Assembly (NCBI GenBank): GCA_015063385.1
Contig: SVUG01000007.1
Span: 1-64,000 of the forward strand
DNA from: Oscillospiraceae bacterium
GTDB taxonomy: Bacteria; Bacillota; Clostridia; Oscillospirales; CAG-272
Reading direction: 5' to 3'
Length of the DNA stretch: 64,000 nt
Below, one piece after another: positions 25,178 through 35,860 of the stretch (position 1 is the stretch's first letter; the number at the start of each line of letters is the position of its first letter). A program made the position numbers and the translations under genes. The notes beneath the pieces were generated by a model that did no database searches, was not told where the DNA came from, and worked only from the letters and a program-made list of their open reading frames with translations.

Positions 25178-27094
25178 TTAATCGAGTGAAAGAAGAGTGC
25201 CGAGCTTAACCTTGAACACCTCAGCCCCAACGGGTGAGACGGTGTGCTCTGCACCTTTTTTGTTGGAAATCAGCGCGCGTGAGGAAGAGTCAAAATGAAC
25301 CGCTAAATCCTTGTGCGTATTATTCACAACCGTGACATAGCTGGAGTCCTTGCCGTCTCGCGCAAATATAAGTAAATCATCGGTCAGATGAAGCAAACGG
25401 AACGCGCCCTTTTTATAGACTGAATTTTTCTTTCGTAGCTCTCCGAGTCTACGATAATGCTCGACAAGACGCACGGATTCTCTGCCCCATGGATACGGCA
25501 TTCTGTTAAAGGGGTCTGAATATCCCTCAAGTCCTGCCTCGTCACCGTAGAAAATCGCAGGAATTCCAGGCAGTGTAGCAAGAATCGTATATCCACACAT
25601 CAAACGCCTGATTGCCTTTTCTCTTGCATCAGGACTCATACGCAGCACTGAAAGCTCGGCATTACTCTTTCCTTCCGGATTTCTTCCGCCGAGGATAGTC
25701 AGTATTCTGGGAGTATCGTGCGTTCCGAGCAGATTCATCTGATTGTGCAGGACTCTGTCGGGCGCATTAGCTGTGACGTCGGTGAGCGCATAACGCAACT
25801 TATCAGTTCCGCCACCACAAAGGTAATCAATAATTCCAACTCTGACGGGATAATTCATTACACCGTCAAGCTCTTTACCAAGATAGTATTTTTTTCGCGT
25901 GCTGTATGCGATTTTGTTAGAGGCATCCTCCCACACCTCGCCATAAAGCACCGACTCACCGTTCTTAGAAAGGCGCGACTTGATTTTGGAAATAAAATCG
26001 TCGGAAAGCTCGTCGGCAACGTCAAGTCGGAAGCCGTAAATACCCATTTTTGAGTACTTATCTATAACACCGTTCTTACCGATAAAATAGTCACCGCATT
26101 CGGATTTATTGGGGTTAATCCTGGGCAGAATATCAATTCCCCACCAACAAGTATATTTATTCGGGTGCTGCTGGAAATCGTACCAGCTAAAGTATTTCGA
26201 GCTTGTCGACTGATACGCTCCCTTGCCCTTATATCTTCCATAGCGATTAAAATATATACTATCAGAGCCGGTGTGATTGAACACGCCGTCAAGGACAATC
26301 TTTATATTCCGTTTATTACATTCCTCAATCAGCTTTTTAAGAGCTGCCTCACCGCCGAACATACGGTCAACCGTCATATAATCGGCCGTGTCGTATTTAT
26401 GGTTGGACGTTGCCTCAAAAATAGGAGAAAGATAAATAACTCCCGTACCGAGTGATGCAATATAATCAAGCTTGTCGATAATACCGTAAAGCGTACCGCC
26501 GTAAAACGTGTTGTTTTTAAGCGGAGCGCCGGGATACTCGGGATATTCTGGAATAACCTCCCATTCCCCCTCTACAACTCTTGCTCCGTCGGACACAGGA
26601 CATTCGCCGCCACGGCAGAAGCGGTCTACAAAGACGTGATAAATCACGCTTCCCTGTATACTCTTCGGCTCGGGATATTCAAAATCGCAAATTGTCATCT
26701 GCATCATACCGTGAAGGCGGAAATCGGAATCAAACGAGATGCCCTCGCCATATCTGTGGCCGTAAAGACACTCGCCAAATGCATAGAGGCGCGGTCTTAA
26801 AAAGTACAAGCCCGTGCCTAATTTCTTTTTATCAATATGAAACCTATATACGTCAAGTCCGCAGTCAATTCCTGACCATTCGCCGCTAAATTGCATGAGC
26901 ATATTGCCAAGCGACTCGTCGTAGACCTCGAGGTAAACCTCGCCCGCAGAAAGCGAGCGAGGAATGTATAGGTTTATTTCGGATTTTTTGGAAAGTTCAA
27001 AGGCAGTCGAGATACATTTCTTGCCACTATGAAGGTACTCATACCTTGCGGGCTCAGAATGCACTGCAACGCCCAAAAGCCAATGCTGATTCAC
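25178..27094 (-). CDS. GH13 alpha-amylase-family glycoside hydrolase (neopullulanase-like)
   Basis: A 638-residue cytoplasmic GH13 enzyme (no signal peptide). About 150 N-terminal residues form a CBM34-like beta domain. The catalytic barrel shows GVFNHTG (region I), GFRLDVADE (region II, nucleophile Asp), LYGEVWE (region III, acid Glu) and LGTHDTPR (region IV), followed by a C-terminal beta domain. It likely hydrolyses maltodextrins or branched oligosaccharides left by glycogen phosphorylase. The start is GTG at 27094 with GAGG before it. It lies 17 bases after glgP in the glycogen operon. Confidence 0.9.
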   Translation of the reverse strand: MNQHWLLGVAVHSEPARYEYLHSGKKCISTAFELSKKSEINLYIPRSLSAGEVYLEVYDESLGNMLMQFSGEWSGIDCGLDVYRFHIDKKKLGTGLYFLRPRLYAFGECLYGHRYGEGISFDSDFRLHGMMQMTICDFEYPEPKSIQGSVIYHVFVDRFCRGGECPVSDGARVVEGEWEVIPEYPEYPGAPLKNNTFYGGTLYGIIDKLDYIASLGTGVIYLSPIFEATSNHKYDTADYMTVDRMFGGEAALKKLIEECNKRNIKIVLDGVFNHTGSDSIYFNRYGRYKGKGAYQSTSSKYFSWYDFQQHPNKYTCWWGIDILPRINPNKSECGDYFIGKNGVIDKYSKMGIYGFRLDVADELSDDFISKIKSRLSKNGESVLYGEVWEDASNKIAYSTRKKYYLGKELDGVMNYPVRVGIIDYLCGGGTDKLRYALTDVTANAPDRVLHNQMNLLGTHDTPRILTILGGRNPEGKSNAELSVLRMSPDAREKAIRRLMCGYTILATLPGIPAIFYGDEAGLEGYSDPFNRMPYPWGRESVRLVEHYRRLGELRKKNSVYKKGAFRLLHLTDDLLIFARDGKDSSYVTVVNNTHKDLAVHFDSSSRALISNKKGAEHTVSPVGAEVFKVKLGTLLSLD

Positions 27095-27111
27095 AAAAAC
27101 CTCGGGGAAAA

Positions 27112-29580
27112 TTATTTCATTTTATTTATAGGAGATGCATGCCAGATTTCGTCAGCATACTTACGAATACTGTTGTCAGAAGCAAAGATACCGCTCGTAG
27201 CAGTATTGATAAGCGACATTCTGGACCACTTTTCCTTATCCTGATAGTCAACGAGCGCATTTCTGTACGCATAGTGATATGACTCGAAGTCCGCCATACA
27301 CATGAACGGGTCGGATACGCCGTAATCGGTGTTGATAAGGTAATCTGCGATATGCGAGAAGTCCTGACCTGCGATAGGACGGTAGAGTCTATCGATAACC
27401 TTGCGAAGCTTTTCGGAGTTGTGGTAGAAGTCACGGGAATAATATCCGTTTCTCCAAAGCTCGTCAACCTCGTGAGTGTTCATACCGAAGATGTAGATGT
27501 TATCTCTGCCACAGGCTTCCATAATCTCAACGTTTGCACCGTCAAGAGTACCCATGGTGATAGCACCGTTCATCATAAGCTTCATGCAGCCCGTACCACT
27601 CGCTTCCTTACCTGCAAGAGAAATCTGCTCAGAAATATCTGCCGAAGGTATAAGAACCTCCGCAACGGAAACGTTATATTCCTCCATGAAGACAATCTTG
27701 AGTCTATCGCGTGTGAGCGGATTTCTGTCAAGCTCTTCTGCAAGGAACCAAATAAGCTTAATAAGCTTCTTTGCCATAACGTAGCCGGGTGCCGCCTTAC
27801 AGCCGAAGATAAAGGTCTGGGGAGGAATGTTGGTGTTCGGGTTCTCCATAATCTCGTTGTAAAGAGAGATTATTTTGAGAACGTTAAGAAGCTGACGCTT
27901 ATACTCGTGCATTCTCTTAATCTGAACGTCAAAGATAGAAGAAGTATCTATTCTCTTACCCGTTCTTGCAAATGCAAAGTGGGCAAACGTCTCCTTATTG
28001 CTCTGCTTGATAGCTGCAATTCTCTCGAGAACGTCCTTATCGTCCTTATACTGCTCGAGCGCGGAGAGCGCAAGACCGTTTTCTCTGAATTCAGGACCGA
28101 TAAGCTCGTCAAGAAGCGCTGCAAGCTTGGGGTTCGAATAATTGAGCCATCTGCGGTGCACTACGCCGTTTGTGACGTTGGTGAACTTATAAGGCGTCAT
28201 CTTATAGAAATCATGGAAAATAGTCTTCTTAAGAATATCACTGTGAAGCTTTGAAACACCGTTTACAGTGTGCGAAGCCACAACAGAGAGATTAGCCATA
28301 CGAACCTGATTGTACGCTACAATAGACATACGGGAAATTCTGTCCCAGTCACCGGGATAGAGATTCCAAAGGTCAGCAGTAAAGCGACGGTTAATCTCGT
28401 TGACAATCATAAAGATTCTCGGGAGCTTCATGCTAAAGAGGTCAACTCTCCAGCACTCAAGTGCCTCGGGAAGAACGGTGTGGTTGGTGTATGACACCGA
28501 CTTAACAACTACTGCCCATGCATCGTCCCAGGAGTAAGAGTACACGTCCATGAGTATTCTCATAAGCTCGGGAATGCAAAGTGCGGGATGGGTATCGTTG
28601 ATATGAATTGCCACCTTATCCTCAAATCCTACGAGCGAGCCGTGATCTGCAAAATAATCGCTGATTATGCTCTGAAGCGATGCGGAAACGAGGAAATACT
28701 GCTGAGTAAGACGAAGGAGCTTACCCTCATCGTAGTTATCCGGGGGATAAAGCTGCTTGGTAATAGTTTCAGCGTAGGTAGTATCGGTAAGGCTCTTGAG
28801 ATAATTACCCTGTGTTGTAAAGTTTTTAACACTTGAAACAGGACGGGATCTCCAAAGTCTAATGGTATTTACAGCGTTGGTGGTAGTACCGGGAATAAGA
28901 AGGTCGTAAGGAACAGCCTTAACCTCGTCGTATTCGTAATTTACGAAACGAACCTCGCCGTTCTCCCACTTCTCCTCTATCTTACCGCCAAGGCGAATGG
29001 AAACGCTTCTGTCGGTTCTGGGAACGAGCCAAACACCGCCCGATCCAAGCCACTCGTCAGTGAGTTCAACCTGCTCACCGTCGATAATCTTCTGCTTGAA
29101 GAGGCCGTTCTCATAAAGGAGAGAATAGCCGTTCGCAGCATAGTCCTGCGCGGTGAGCGAATCCATAAAGCAGGCTGCAAGCCTGCCAAGACCGCCGTTG
29201 CCAAGGCCGGGGTCAACCTCGCAGGCATATACCTTGTCAAAGGTAGTGCCGAAATCGGCAAGCACCTCGCAAAGCTCGCTGTAAAGTCCGAGATTCATTG
29301 CGTCATTCTTCAGTGCGCGTCCAACGAGGAACTCCATGCACAGATAGCAAATCTTCTTACCGTCAACCTTCTTGACACGCTTCTTGAAATCGTTGCGGTA
29401 ATCAAGCATAATGTCCTTAAGAGCAAGGACGGTGGACTGATATATCTGCTCGTCACTCGCGGTAGTAGGATCGCAAATACCTCTCGTTATGAGCTTTGCC
29501 TCAATTCTTTCCTTTAATTCTTGTTTGGTGATCTTATCCTTTTTGCCGGTCACCGGATGTGCGCTAGCTTTGTTTATCAT
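27112..29580 (-). CDS. glgP: glycogen phosphorylase
   Basis: An 822-residue GT35 enzyme releasing glucose 1-phosphate from glycogen chain ends. The N-terminal GNGGLGRLAACFMDS, a mid-protein HINDTHPALCIPE and the PLP site SGTGCMKLMMNGA (Lys in MKLMMNG) are all conserved, and the length is standard. Located 33 bases after glgA and 17 before the amylase-family gene on the same strand, it makes storage and breakdown genes part of one transcription unit, so enzyme activity rather than transcription probably sets the direction of flux. Confidence 0.97.
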   Translation of the reverse strand: MINKASAHPVTGKKDKITKQELKERIEAKLITRGICDPTTASDEQIYQSTVLALKDIMLDYRNDFKKRVKKVDGKKICYLCMEFLVGRALKNDAMNLGLYSELCEVLADFGTTFDKVYACEVDPGLGNGGLGRLAACFMDSLTAQDYAANGYSLLYENGLFKQKIIDGEQVELTDEWLGSGGVWLVPRTDRSVSIRLGGKIEEKWENGEVRFVNYEYDEVKAVPYDLLIPGTTTNAVNTIRLWRSRPVSSVKNFTTQGNYLKSLTDTTYAETITKQLYPPDNYDEGKLLRLTQQYFLVSASLQSIISDYFADHGSLVGFEDKVAIHINDTHPALCIPELMRILMDVYSYSWDDAWAVVVKSVSYTNHTVLPEALECWRVDLFSMKLPRIFMIVNEINRRFTADLWNLYPGDWDRISRMSIVAYNQVRMANLSVVASHTVNGVSKLHSDILKKTIFHDFYKMTPYKFTNVTNGVVHRRWLNYSNPKLAALLDELIGPEFRENGLALSALEQYKDDKDVLERIAAIKQSNKETFAHFAFARTGKRIDTSSIFDVQIKRMHEYKRQLLNVLKIISLYNEIMENPNTNIPPQTFIFGCKAAPGYVMAKKLIKLIWFLAEELDRNPLTRDRLKIVFMEEYNVSVAEVLIPSADISEQISLAGKEASGTGCMKLMMNGAITMGTLDGANVEIMEACGRDNIYIFGMNTHEVDELWRNGYYSRDFYHNSEKLRKVIDRLYRPIAGQDFSHIADYLINTDYGVSDPFMCMADFESYHYAYRNALVDYQDKEKWSRMSLINTATSGIFASDNSIRKYADEIWHASPINKMK

Positions 29581-29613
29581 TGGTCTAAATTCCTATTCAG
29601 TATTTCTCAAAAA

Positions 29614-31029
29614 TTATAAATTCTTATAAATATCGATATATTTTGCGGCAGAATTGCTCCAAGTGAAGTCAGATTTCTTTGCCGATGCGGTCAGCTTATT
29701 CCATTCGGTCTTATTCTTATAAAGCTCAAGAGCAGACTTAACGGTAAAGAGAAGCTCGTGCGCATTGTAGTTATCGAAGCGGAAGCCGTTAGCTCCCTCC
29801 TCACCGACAGTTCTGATGGAGTCGAAAAGACCGCCTACCGAACGAACTACCGGAATAGTACCGTAAGAGCAAGCAATCATCTGCGCAAGTCCGCAGGGCT
29901 CGCTCTTCGAGGGCATCAGGAATATATCTGCACCGGCATACATCTTCTTGGAGATGACTCTGTCAAACTTGATGAGCGCAGCCATATTCTCATACCTTGC
30001 ACCAAGAGCTGCGAAGGCTTCCTCATATTCCTTATCACCCGTGCCGAGAACTGCAACCTGCACGTCCTCCTGGAGTAGCTCCTCGATGATATGAAGCACG
30101 AGGTCAATTCCCTTGCCTGCGGTGAGTCTGGTAATCATAACGATAAGAGGTACGTTCTTCTTCACGGGAAGTCCAAGCTCTGCCTGAAGCGCAGCCTTGT
30201 TCTTCGCCTTCCCGCTCTTATAATTCTTAGCGGTATAAGCCTCGTAAATATCTCCACCGGTCTCGGGAGAGAAATATCCGTAGTCGATGCCGTTAATTAC
30301 GCCAAGCATCTTATGCTTTGCAGCCTTGATAATAGGAGAGAGTCCGAACGCGAAGAAATCGTGTGTCAGCTCGTTTGCATAATTAGGGCTGACGGTTGTG
30401 ACGAAATCAGAGGTGACGATAGCACCCTTCATCAGATTGATACAGCCGTCGAACTCAAGAATGCACTTGAACTTGGAGTCAATGCCGAAGATATTGCCGA
30501 GAATATATGGGTCGTACTTTCCCTGATATTCTATATTATGGATAGTATAAACGGTTTTAATCTTCTTTAACGCCTCAATTTTTGCATATTCGGTCTTCAG
30601 ATAGATAACAGCGGTTGCACACTGCCAGTCGTTAGCGTGAAGAATATCCGGAATATTGCCTGTATAAAGCATATACTCGACAACTGCACGGGAGAAGAAG
30701 GCAAAGCGCTCGGCATCGTCAAACTCACCGTAGAGTCTGCCTCTGTCGAAATAGTAGTGATTCTCTACGAAATAGTAGGTGACCTTGCCGTTGTTAAGCT
30801 TGTAAACGGAAGCACCGGTGTTTCTCCAGGAATGCTTGAAGGTGAGATCACAAACAAGCTCGAGGTCCTTTCTGTAAACCTCCTTCATAGTGTCGTAAAG
30901 AGGCATAATAACCTCGCAGGTCATATCCTCGTTTTCAGCAACCGAAAGAGGCAAAGCGCCCATAACGTCGCCAAGTCCACCGCTCGCTGCATAAGGATTG
31001 GCTTCGCTAGTCACGTATAAAACTTTCAT
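29614..31029 (-). CDS. glgA: glycogen synthase
   Basis: A 471-residue GT5 enzyme that extends alpha-1,4-glucan from ADP-glucose. The N terminus MKVLYVTSEANPYAASGGLGDV carries the glucan synthase GGL motif (ASGGL here, KTGGL in E. coli). The C-terminal Rossmann domain has SKSEPCGLAQMIACSYGTIPVVR (EX7E-type region), in pieces recognisable as SEPCGL and GTIPVV. Length is typical. It is the fourth gene of the operon, between glgD and glgP. Confidence 0.97.
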   Translation of the reverse strand: MKVLYVTSEANPYAASGGLGDVMGALPLSVAENEDMTCEVIMPLYDTMKEVYRKDLELVCDLTFKHSWRNTGASVYKLNNGKVTYYFVENHYYFDRGRLYGEFDDAERFAFFSRAVVEYMLYTGNIPDILHANDWQCATAVIYLKTEYAKIEALKKIKTVYTIHNIEYQGKYDPYILGNIFGIDSKFKCILEFDGCINLMKGAIVTSDFVTTVSPNYANELTHDFFAFGLSPIIKAAKHKMLGVINGIDYGYFSPETGGDIYEAYTAKNYKSGKAKNKAALQAELGLPVKKNVPLIVMITRLTAGKGIDLVLHIIEELLQEDVQVAVLGTGDKEYEEAFAALGARYENMAALIKFDRVISKKMYAGADIFLMPSKSEPCGLAQMIACSYGTIPVVRSVGGLFDSIRTVGEEGANGFRFDNYNAHELLFTVKSALELYKNKTEWNKLTASAKKSDFTWSNSAAKYIDIYKNL

Positions 31030-31049
31030 CTATTTACTCCTTTATAGAA

Positions 31050-32183
31050 TCAGATCTTACGTCCCTTCTGAACGTAGAAGGGCATATTGTCATTACCTGA
31101 AAGGGTGACGCCCTCAGTAATGTTAACGTCCTTGTCGGTGACGATGCAATTAAGCTTTGCGTCCTTGCCAACGTGAGTACCGTGGAAGAGCACGCAGTTC
31201 TTTACTACAGCGCCCTTCTCTACCTTAACCTCTCTGAAGATTACGGAGTTGATAACAGTACCCTCAATAACGCACTCGTCTGCAATCATGGAATTCTCAA
31301 CCTTTGCAGTAGAAGTATGTCTTGTGGGAGCAGAGTTATGGACTCTCGTAAAGATAGGCGCCTCCTTCTTCCAGAGGAGAGATTCTCTTGCAGCCTCGCT
31401 TGTAGCAAGCTCCATGGAATACTTGTAGTAATCAAGGAAGCTGGAAACCGAAGCAACGAAGCCGGAGTACTTATAGGCTCTGTAGTTGGCAGACTTGCAA
31501 TTCTTAAGGAAGAGCTGTGTCAGACTGTCAAGATTGAATGCTGTAGCCTCCTCGATAAGTCTGCGAAGATAAACGGTCTTCATAACGTAAATGCCGATAG
31601 AATGCTCGGGATGACGCTCGTCGTAGCTTGCGCTCATAGCAATCTGGGCAACCTTTCCTGCAACCGAGGAGAGCATCATCTGAGGATGCTTTGCGGTATA
31701 ATCAGGAGAGATATCGGTTGTCACGAAGGTGACGTCTGCATCGGTCTTCTCGTGCGCCTTAATAACGTCTGCGATATCGATATTAACAACCTGATCGGAA
31801 TCCATGAGAACGACGTATTCCTCCTTGAATTCGTCGATGTATTCCTTCTTCATGCTCTTAAGAGCTTCCATACGGGTAGAAAACATCTCGCCGTCTGCAT
31901 TAAAAGCAGTCTGGAAGGGAGAGATGAAGTTGATACCGCTTTCGCGGCGTGCAAGATCCCAGTCCTTACCGCTACCGATATGGTCCATAAGAGAACGGTA
32001 ATTGTAGTTTGCAACTATGCTTATATTAGAAATATTTGCGTTTACAAGATTAGAAAGACAAAAGTCAACGAGTCTATAACGGCATGCGAAAGGAATTGCC
32101 GCCACCGTTCTGTCACTTGTCAATCTGGAAAGTGTATTATTATTCAAACTGGAAAAAATTATTCCTGCTGCACTGCTAGCCAT
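31050..32183 (-). CDS. glgD: glucose-1-phosphate adenylyltransferase subunit GlgD
   Basis: A 377-residue paralogue of GlgC. The N-terminal nucleotide loop reads AAGIIFSSLNNNTLSRL instead of the catalytic AGGxGxRL, so it is probably the non-catalytic, regulatory subunit that forms a heterotetramer with GlgC, as described in Bacillus. The C-terminal left-handed beta-helix is rich in hexapeptide-like repeats (VIEGTVINSVIF, VVKNCVLF). It starts 39 bases after the glgC stop. Confidence 0.94.
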   Translation of the reverse strand: MASSAAGIIFSSLNNNTLSRLTSDRTVAAIPFACRYRLVDFCLSNLVNANISNISIVANYNYRSLMDHIGSGKDWDLARRESGINFISPFQTAFNADGEMFSTRMEALKSMKKEYIDEFKEEYVVLMDSDQVVNIDIADVIKAHEKTDADVTFVTTDISPDYTAKHPQMMLSSVAGKVAQIAMSASYDERHPEHSIGIYVMKTVYLRRLIEEATAFNLDSLTQLFLKNCKSANYRAYKYSGFVASVSSFLDYYKYSMELATSEAARESLLWKKEAPIFTRVHNSAPTRHTSTAKVENSMIADECVIEGTVINSVIFREVKVEKGAVVKNCVLFHGTHVGKDAKLNCIVTDKDVNITEGVTLSGNDNMPFYVQKGRKI

Positions 32184-32222
32184 TGTATAAAATCCTTTCT
32201 TTTTTTGTGATAGAATCGGGGC

Positions 32223-33368
32223 TTACTTTTTGATAACGCTGCCGCTTGCTACGACTGCGATATCTTCCTTGCCTGCGCCCTCTTTGCCTACGGTAGCGCC
32301 TGCATCAACGACGGTGTTTGAGTCGATGATTGCGGTATAAACCTTGGCATTCTTCTTAATAACGACGTCCTCCATGATTACCGAGTCAAGAACTATAGCG
32401 CCCTTTTCTACGATAACACCGCCGGAGAGAATCGAATTCTTTACAGTACCCTCAATTCTCGAGCCCTCGGAAACGAGAGAGTTCTCAACAACCGCACTCG
32501 AGCCAATGTACTGGGGTGCGCGCGCGTTGTTCTTGGAGTAGATACGCATATCGCTCTCAAGAAGCTTAAGCACGGGCTCCTCGCCGATAAGGTCCATATT
32601 TGCTTCCCAAAGAGAAGAAATAGTTCCAACGTCCTTCCAGTAGCCGTCAAAGGTATAGGAGTAGAGCTTCTCACCGTTCGCAAGAAGATTGGGGATTATG
32701 TTCTTTCCGAAGTCGTTAGAGGAATTTTCGTCCTCCTCGTCATTCTCAAGATACTCAATAAGAGTCTTGGTGGTGAAGATGTAAATACCCATAGACGCCT
32801 GATTGTTCTTGGGATTCTTGGGCTTCTCCTCGAACTCGTAGATAGAGCCGTCCTTGTTGGTGTTGCAGATACCGAATCTGAATGCCTCCTCCATGGGAAC
32901 GGTGATGGTAGCAACCGTGCAGGCTGCACCGGTAGCCTTGTGCTGCTCAAGCATTTTATTGTAATCCATACGGTAGATGTGGTCGCCCGAAAGGATGAGC
33001 ACGTAGTCCGGATCGTATTGCTTGATAAACTTGATGTTCTGGTAAATTGCGTTTGCAGTACCCTTGTACCAATCAGAGTGAGTGCTTCCCTGATAAGGAG
33101 GAAGAACGGTAAGACCGCCTCTCATTCTATCGAGGTCCCAGGGTGCGCCGCCTCCCACGTAATCGTTCAGTGCAAGGGGCTGATACTGGGTAAGCACGCC
33201 AACGGTGTCAATACCCGAGTTGATGCAGTTTGAGAGAGGGAAATCAATGATTTTGTATTTACCTCCGAAGGATACGGCAGGCTTAGCGATCTGCTTGGTC
33301 AAGTCGTAAAGGCGCGAGCCCTGACCGCCTGCAAGGAGCATTGCTATACATTCTTTTTTACAGTACAT
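32223..33368 (-). CDS. glgC: glucose-1-phosphate adenylyltransferase (ADP-glucose pyrophosphorylase)
   Basis: A 381-residue catalytic subunit making ADP-glucose from glucose 1-phosphate and ATP, the committed step of glycogen synthesis. [12 protein letters not shown] (nucleotide loop), [19 protein letters not shown], and a glucose-1-phosphate region with FEEKPKNPK are intact, followed by a left-handed beta-helix C-terminal domain. It lies 13 bases after glgB and precedes glgD. Together GlgC and GlgD would make the active enzyme. Confidence 0.97.
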   Translation of the reverse strand: MYCKKECIAMLLAGGQGSRLYDLTKQIAKPAVSFGGKYKIIDFPLSNCINSGIDTVGVLTQYQPLALNDYVGGGAPWDLDRMRGGLTVLPPYQGSTHSDWYKGTANAIYQNIKFIKQYDPDYVLILSGDHIYRMDYNKMLEQHKATGAACTVATITVPMEEAFRFGICNTNKDGSIYEFEEKPKNPKNNQASMGIYIFTTKTLIEYLENDEEDENSSNDFGKNIIPNLLANGEKLYSYTFDGYWKDVGTISSLWEANMDLIGEEPVLKLLESDMRIYSKNNARAPQYIGSSAVVENSLVSEGSRIEGTVKNSILSGGVIVEKGAIVLDSVIMEDVVIKKNAKVYTAIIDSNTVVDAGATVGKEGAGKEDIAVVASGSVIKK

Positions 33369-33381
33369 TTTTTCTCTCCTA

Positions 33382-35274
33382 TTATATTTTTATTTTTTTA
33401 TTAGCATTTATTTTCTTGTAAATGATTCCTGAATATGGTGGAAGCGAGAGATGTGCGATATAACCGCTGCCGGTTTTCTCAATCTGAACGGTCTTTTGCT
33501 CGGGAGAGAAATCCCCGGTGTCAAAGAGCGATTCAAACCTGAGTCCACGCGCGGTCGGGATAGTAAGATACTGCGTACCTCCGGAGAAGTTGAGAGCAAC
33601 GTAAAGCTCCCTGCCACGCTTGTCCAAACGCTTATAAACCACAGAGTTCTTATCCGCCTCGTCAGCAAGAATCCACTCAAAGCCCTCGGGATTGAAATCA
33701 AGCTCCCACAGCTCACGGTGAGCAAGATAGAAATGATTAAGCGAAGCAGTATAATCTCTGAAATACTTGTGATTCGGATAATCGAGCATAAACCATTCAA
33801 GCGAGTTGGCAAAATCCCATTCTCTGAACTGACCGTACTCAGTGCCCATAAATAAGAGCTTTTTACCGGGATAGGTCATCATCAGCATAAGGCTTGTACG
33901 CGCCTGCTTGAACTTGTCCTCGTAAGAGCCCTCCATTTTGTTGATAAAGGACTTCTTGCCGTGTACCACCTCGTCGTGCGAGATAGGCAGACAGTATTTT
34001 TCGTTGAAGGCGTACATAATCGGGAAATTAAGCGCCTTATGATTATATTTGCGGAACACAGCGTCGAGCTGTACGTAATCGTAAAAATCGTTAGCCCAGC
34101 CCATATTCCATTTCATATTGAAGCCAAGGCCTCCCTCGCTGACGGGGTGAGTAATTCCGCCAAAGGCAGTGGACTCCTCAGCAATCATCAGCGCATCGGG
34201 AAATTCAGCGAATATCGACGTATTCAGCTTGCGAAGAAATGCAGTAGCCTCTAGGTTCTCGTTAGTGCCGTACGCATTGGGAACCCATTCGCCGGGCATT
34301 CTGTCATAATCAAGATAAATCATTGATGCGACCGCGTCAACGCGAAGACCGTCGATATGGAACTCACGGAAGAAATAGAGCGCGTTTGAAATCAGGAACG
34401 ACTGTATTTCCTCTCTTCCAAGGTCAAAGAACCTCGTACCCCATGAGCGTGACTCCTTACGGTCCCTGCCCTGATATTCATAAAGCGGCGAGCCGTCGAA
34501 CTCGTAAAGTCCCCATTCGTCCTTCGGGAAATGTGCGGGAACCCAGTCCATAATAACACCGATACCTGCCTTGTGAAGCGAGTTTATCAGATGTCTGAAA
34601 TCATTCGGAGTGCCAAAGCGAGAGGTCGGTGCGTAAAATGCACATACCTGATAGCCCCACGAGCCGTCAAACGGATACTCCTGGAGAGGAAGGAACTCGA
34701 CGTGCGTATATCCCATCTTTTTCAGATACCCGGGAAGAATATCCGCAAGCTCAAGATAGGAATAATAGCGGTTGTCCTCCTCGTGACGCATAAAGCTGCC
34801 CATATGCATCTCGTATATGTTAATCGGAGTAGCCATGTAGGAATTTCCGCTTTCGCAAATGGTTTTGCGACGGTGGGAAAGCCACGCCTTGTCCCCCCAT
34901 TTAAACGAGTTGTCAGTGAAAATGAGAGATGCGCCGTCTGCTCCGCTGCGTGAAAATCTGGCGTAAGGGTCACCCTTATCGTGAACGCCTGAAGCAGAAA
35001 CGATGCGGAATTTATACGGCATAAGCTCAAGTGATATATCGGAGGTATACACGAGCTCCCAAATACCGTTGTCGGTTGCCCTGCTGAATTTAATCGGCTT
35101 GTACCAGCCCGAAAAATCCGAAACCAGTCCGACCGAATTTGCATTTGGTGCCCAGGTTCTGAAGGTATACTCGTACTTTCCGTCAACCATCTTTAAGCTG
35201 CAGCCAAGATAATCGTATGCACGGAAATTAGTTCCTTGATGGAAAAAATAACTTGCAAGATCGCCCTGTGACAT
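33382..35274 (-). CDS. glgB: 1,4-alpha-glucan branching enzyme
   Basis: A 630-residue GH13 branching enzyme. The N-terminal CBM48 domain ([17 protein letters not shown], about 35-50) is followed by the catalytic barrel with [10 protein letters not shown] (region I), GLRVDAVAS (region II), AEESTAFGG (region III) and SHDEVVHGK (region IV). It introduces alpha-1,6 branches in glycogen. It is first in the operon, with GGGAGGAG and a consensus promoter, so the whole glg unit is read from 35310-35338. Confidence 0.96.
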   Translation of the reverse strand: MSQGDLASYFFHQGTNFRAYDYLGCSLKMVDGKYEYTFRTWAPNANSVGLVSDFSGWYKPIKFSRATDNGIWELVYTSDISLELMPYKFRIVSASGVHDKGDPYARFSRSGADGASLIFTDNSFKWGDKAWLSHRRKTICESGNSYMATPINIYEMHMGSFMRHEEDNRYYSYLELADILPGYLKKMGYTHVEFLPLQEYPFDGSWGYQVCAFYAPTSRFGTPNDFRHLINSLHKAGIGVIMDWVPAHFPKDEWGLYEFDGSPLYEYQGRDRKESRSWGTRFFDLGREEIQSFLISNALYFFREFHIDGLRVDAVASMIYLDYDRMPGEWVPNAYGTNENLEATAFLRKLNTSIFAEFPDALMIAEESTAFGGITHPVSEGGLGFNMKWNMGWANDFYDYVQLDAVFRKYNHKALNFPIMYAFNEKYCLPISHDEVVHGKKSFINKMEGSYEDKFKQARTSLMLMMTYPGKKLLFMGTEYGQFREWDFANSLEWFMLDYPNHKYFRDYTASLNHFYLAHRELWELDFNPEGFEWILADEADKNSVVYKRLDKRGRELYVALNFSGGTQYLTIPTARGLRFESLFDTGDFSPEQKTVQIEKTGSGYIAHLSLPPYSGIIYKKINANKKIKI

Positions 35275-35309
35275 TCAATACTCCTCCCATTGTATATTTT
35301 TACAAACAT

Positions 35310-35338
35310 ATTTTAGCACCAAAAAACAGCTTTGTCAA
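35310..35338 (-). promoter_or_regulatory. sigma-A promoter of the glycogen operon
   Basis: Minus-strand TTGACA (35338-35333), 17-base spacer, TAAAAT (35315-35310). The leader to glgB is about 30 bases with no riboswitch. The promoter lies 16 bases downstream of the yabQ stop. Confidence 0.88.
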
Positions 35339-35353
35339 GTATTACGCGCGCGT

Positions 35354-35860
35354 TTATATGTTATTTTTATTAAATATACGCAAAATTCGGCATTTTTTTG
35401 CTTTAACGCAGAAATACAAGCGCAAAAATGGCAGTAAAATTATTCTCAAAATAACGGTCAAAATATAGACGAAAAAATCAAGTACAGCCGTAAAAAGCAC
35501 AATAATTCTATTGAAAGCCAGCGCTTTAAGCACGAAAAACGCGGCCATAGAGAGAGCAACAGCATATAAGCGCACGCATCCGTCAAGCGCATAATAAAAC
35601 AGGAAAATCAGCCCGAAGCAAAACGTCAAAATCCCAAAGGATAAAATTCCGGCGCCCTGCTCTCTCGCGTTTCTGCCTTGTATTTTTATCGGTTTTTCAA
35701 GAATTTTGTCGTATCTAATTATATGTGAAGGAACTGATTTTAGAGTATAAATTTCATTATTCAAAATACACACGCTCGTATAAAAAACAAAAAACATCGC
35801 ACCGTACATAATCGAATAAAGCAGTGAGAAGAGAATCTCATGAGAGGTGAAGCTTATCAT
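35354..35860 (-). CDS. yabQ: YabQ-like spore cortex biosynthesis membrane protein
   Basis: A 168-residue protein with several transmembrane helices (about 8-32, 68-90, 93-110, 116-145) and a basic C-terminal tail. The sequence itself is divergent, but its position directly after yabP, with an ATGA overlap, matches the conserved yabP-yabQ pair. YabQ localises to the forespore membrane and is required for cortex formation in Bacillus. Assignment rests on topology plus context. Confidence 0.75.
   Translation of the reverse strand: MISFTSHEILFSLLYSIMYGAMFFVFYTSVCILNNEIYTLKSVPSHIIRYDKILEKPIKIQGRNAREQGAGILSFGILTFCFGLIFLFYYALDGCVRLYAVALSMAAFFVLKALAFNRIIVLFTAVLDFFVYILTVILRIILLPFLRLYFCVKAKKCRILRIFNKNNI

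Noticed and set aside
27352..28254. A 300-codon open frame antisense to glgP
   Set aside because: It is a shadow of the highly conserved phosphorylase gene and has no recognisable domain.
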